A stretch of 6,305 bases of DNA from Bifidobacteriaceae bacterium (lineage in GTDB: Bacteria; Actinomycetota; Actinomycetes; Actinomycetales; WQXJ01). The position numbers were made by a program, and so were the translations under genes. The stretch lies in the NCBI GenBank assembly GCA_031278675.1, contig JAITJY010000143.1, forward strand, positions 1 through 6,305, in the 5' to 3' direction. This document shows, piece by piece, positions 5,796-6,305 of the stretch. Positions within the stretch are counted from its first letter, which is position 1. Each line of letters starts with the position of its first letter. The notes beneath the pieces are model-generated. The model ran no database searches. It had not been told where the DNA came from and saw only the letters and a program-made list of their open reading frames with translations.

Positions 5796-5828
5796 CGCCG
5801 GGGCCCGTCTGGTTGGCAGGCCCCGGCG
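5796..5828 (+). terminator. GC-rich hairpin downstream of the transporter operon
   Basis: CGCCGGGGCC (5796-5805) is perfectly complementary to GGCCCCGGCG (5819-5828) with a 13-base loop. It lies about 150 bases after the permease stop. No T-run follows, so it would be a U-less actinobacterial-type terminator at best. In such a G-rich stretch chance pairing is also possible. Confidence 0.35.
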
Positions 5829-5981
5829 GTTCCGGCTGGGGTGGGGGCTGCTGGCGGGCGTGTCAAATGGTGTCGACGCGTGGCCAAGTCTGATCTGCGC
5901 CGGTTTTACGGCAGGACGCTGTTACGGTCCAGGAGCTGCGATGTCTAGCCACACTATGTAGCCGCAACCTTTGCACCTGAG

Positions 5982-6000
5982 CCGAGTTTCGCCTACTCGG
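5982..6000. repeat. Hairpin 1 of the right-hand structured block
   Basis: CCGAGT (5982-5987) pairs with ACTCGG (5995-6000) around a 7-base loop. It directly precedes the larger stem at 6004-6044. Confidence 0.45.
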
Positions 6001-6003
6001 GGT

Positions 6004-6044
6004 CCCCGCAAAATCTCGGAGCGAAGCGGAGAGAGTTTGTGGGG
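6004..6044. repeat. Hairpin 2 of the right-hand structured block
   Basis: CCCCGCAAAATCTC (6004-6017) pairs with GAGAGTTTGTGGGG (6031-6044). On the plus-strand RNA this gives twelve Watson-Crick pairs, one G-U pair (6008-6040) and one A/G mismatch (6013-6035), with a 13-base loop. Confidence 0.55.
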
Positions 6045-6050
6045 TGTCTG

Positions 6051-6075
6051 GGAGCGTGGTGAACAACCACGCTCC
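6051..6075. repeat. Hairpin 3 of the right-hand structured block
   Basis: GGAGCGTGGT (6051-6060) and ACCACGCTCC (6066-6075) form a perfect 10-bp stem with a 5-base loop (GAACA). It has no T-run on either side. Confidence 0.6.
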
Positions 6076-6140
6076 GGCCGTGCCCGCGCAGGGCAGCGGT
6101 ACGCTGACCAGCGGAAACGCGGAAGGCAAGCGCGGATTTG

Positions 6141-6176
6141 GCCTAGGAATCCGGTTTATTCACCGGGTTCCTAGGC
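6141..6176 (-). terminator. Terminator-like hairpin after the right-edge gene
   Basis: GCCTAGGAATCCGG (6141-6154) and CCGGGTTCCTAGGC (6163-6176) form a 14-bp stem with one mismatched position (6149/6168) and an 8-base loop. On the plus-strand RNA that position is a U-G pair. It begins seven bases past the TAA of the minus-strand gene that ends at 6183, the expected place for its terminator, although no T-run follows. It could instead be a terminal inverted structure of a mobile element. Confidence 0.5.
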
Positions 6177-6182
6177 TTGCGT

Positions 6183-6305
6183 TTAGACCTGGGGGTTGGT
6201 TGGTGTGGGGGTTTGTTGTTGTTCGATGATGGTGATGGCTTGGGTTGAGAGTCGGCGCATTTCGGCGATGGCGGCGCGTAGGCGTTGGTCGTTGCGGGTC
6301 CATTG
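6183..6305 (-). CDS. 3' end of an unidentified gene entering from the right edge
   Basis: The minus strand has an open frame of 40 codons from base 6305 to a TAA at 6185-6183. It encodes a charged, probably helical segment (RLRAAIAEMRRLSTQAITII) followed by a Gln/Thr/Pro-rich tail (EQQQTPTPTNPQV). Codons mostly end in C or A and the coding strand is poor in G and T, the opposite of the G-rich coding strand of the transporter operon. A strong hairpin begins seven bases after the stop. That it is a real gene end rests on the codon pattern, the amphipathic helix and the hairpin. I do not recognise the family. Mobile-element proteins of actinobacteria sometimes end this way, but I cannot claim it. 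Confidence 0.55.
   Translation of the reverse strand, partial: QWTRNDQRLRAAIAEMRRLSTQAITIIEQQQTPTPTNPQV

Larger units (their letters stand above)
5649..6182. other. Non-coding stretch with several hairpins after the transporter operon
   Basis: I find no gene I can support in these 534 bases. Open frames on both strands lack ribosome binding sites and have low-complexity Pro/Arg/Gly composition. Bases about 5725-5880 are strongly G-rich on the plus strand. Bases 5982-6176 carry four hairpins, listed separately. Bases about 5880-5980 show no structure I could recognise. The composition change and hairpins suggest the boundary of a different genetic unit, possibly mobile, which continues to the right. 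Confidence 0.55.

Noticed and set aside
5725..5855. G-quadruplex-forming tracts on the plus strand
   Set aside because: The G-tracts are irregular with long loops, and similar G-richness occurs before ychF, so composition alone explains them.
5198..5887. 229-codon minus-strand frame over the permease end
   Set aside because: Mostly antisense to the permease; Thr/Pro/Arg-rich and without motifs or a ribosome binding site.
5661..5961. Plus-strand frames of 95 and 77 codons after the permease
   Set aside because: Overlapping frames with Gly/Arg/Trp-rich composition caused by G-richness, and no Shine-Dalgarno or domain.
5863..6129. 88-codon minus-strand frame through the hairpin block
   Set aside because: It runs through strong hairpins and has no family resemblance or ribosome binding site.
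1..6305. tRNA genes, rRNA genes or a CRISPR array
   Set aside because: No T-loop plus acceptor pairing, no rRNA segments and no regularly spaced repeat-spacer units were seen.

Overview
The window is GC-rich, uses many GTG starts and overlapping stop/start codons, and carries a YchF with an actinobacterial-looking C-terminus, exported lipoproteins and a cell-wall-binding adaptor. This suggests a high-GC Gram-positive bacterium (Actinomycetota). The genus cannot be told from the sequence alone.

Layout. Bases 1-392 (minus) hold the 5' part of a small lipoprotein gene that runs off the left edge. Bases 393-1053 are mostly non-coding. They contain tandem direct repeats upstream of the lipoprotein gene, a perfect 14-bp inverted repeat (480-534), a decayed minus-strand gene remnant with a beta/gamma-crystallin (peptidase-inhibitor I36-like) ending (about 608-758), and a G-rich stretch before ychF. 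Bases 1054-2139 (plus) are ychF, a conserved P-loop NTPase housekeeping gene. Bases 2278-5648 (plus) are a tight four-gene operon: a Cys-rich lipoprotein, a membrane-anchored adaptor with a peptidoglycan-binding domain, an ABC ATPase, and an FtsX/MacB-type permease. Bases 5649-6182 have no convincing gene but several strong hairpins. Bases 6183-6305 (minus) are the 3' end of an unidentified gene that enters from the right edge.

How the genes fit together. The operon looks like a monoderm MacAB-like machine. The ATPase and four-helix permease would form the mechanotransmission-type ABC core. The adaptor has split lipoyl halves, as in MacA/HlyD adaptors, but a peptidoglycan-binding domain sits between them where diderm adaptors carry the TolC-docking helical hairpin. 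The first gene supplies an extracytoplasmic lipoprotein with four further cysteines. Genes 2-4 are coupled by 4-nt or shorter overlaps, and the whole set is probably transcribed from promoter(s) in the 138-bp gap after ychF. The substrate is unknown: no bacteriocin precursor, modification enzyme or two-component regulator is visible here.

Most worth a second look: the adaptor architecture, twin GGTCGCGACC palindromes at the start of the operon's first gene, the structured non-coding block at 5982-6176, and the inverted and direct repeats in front of the left lipoprotein gene.
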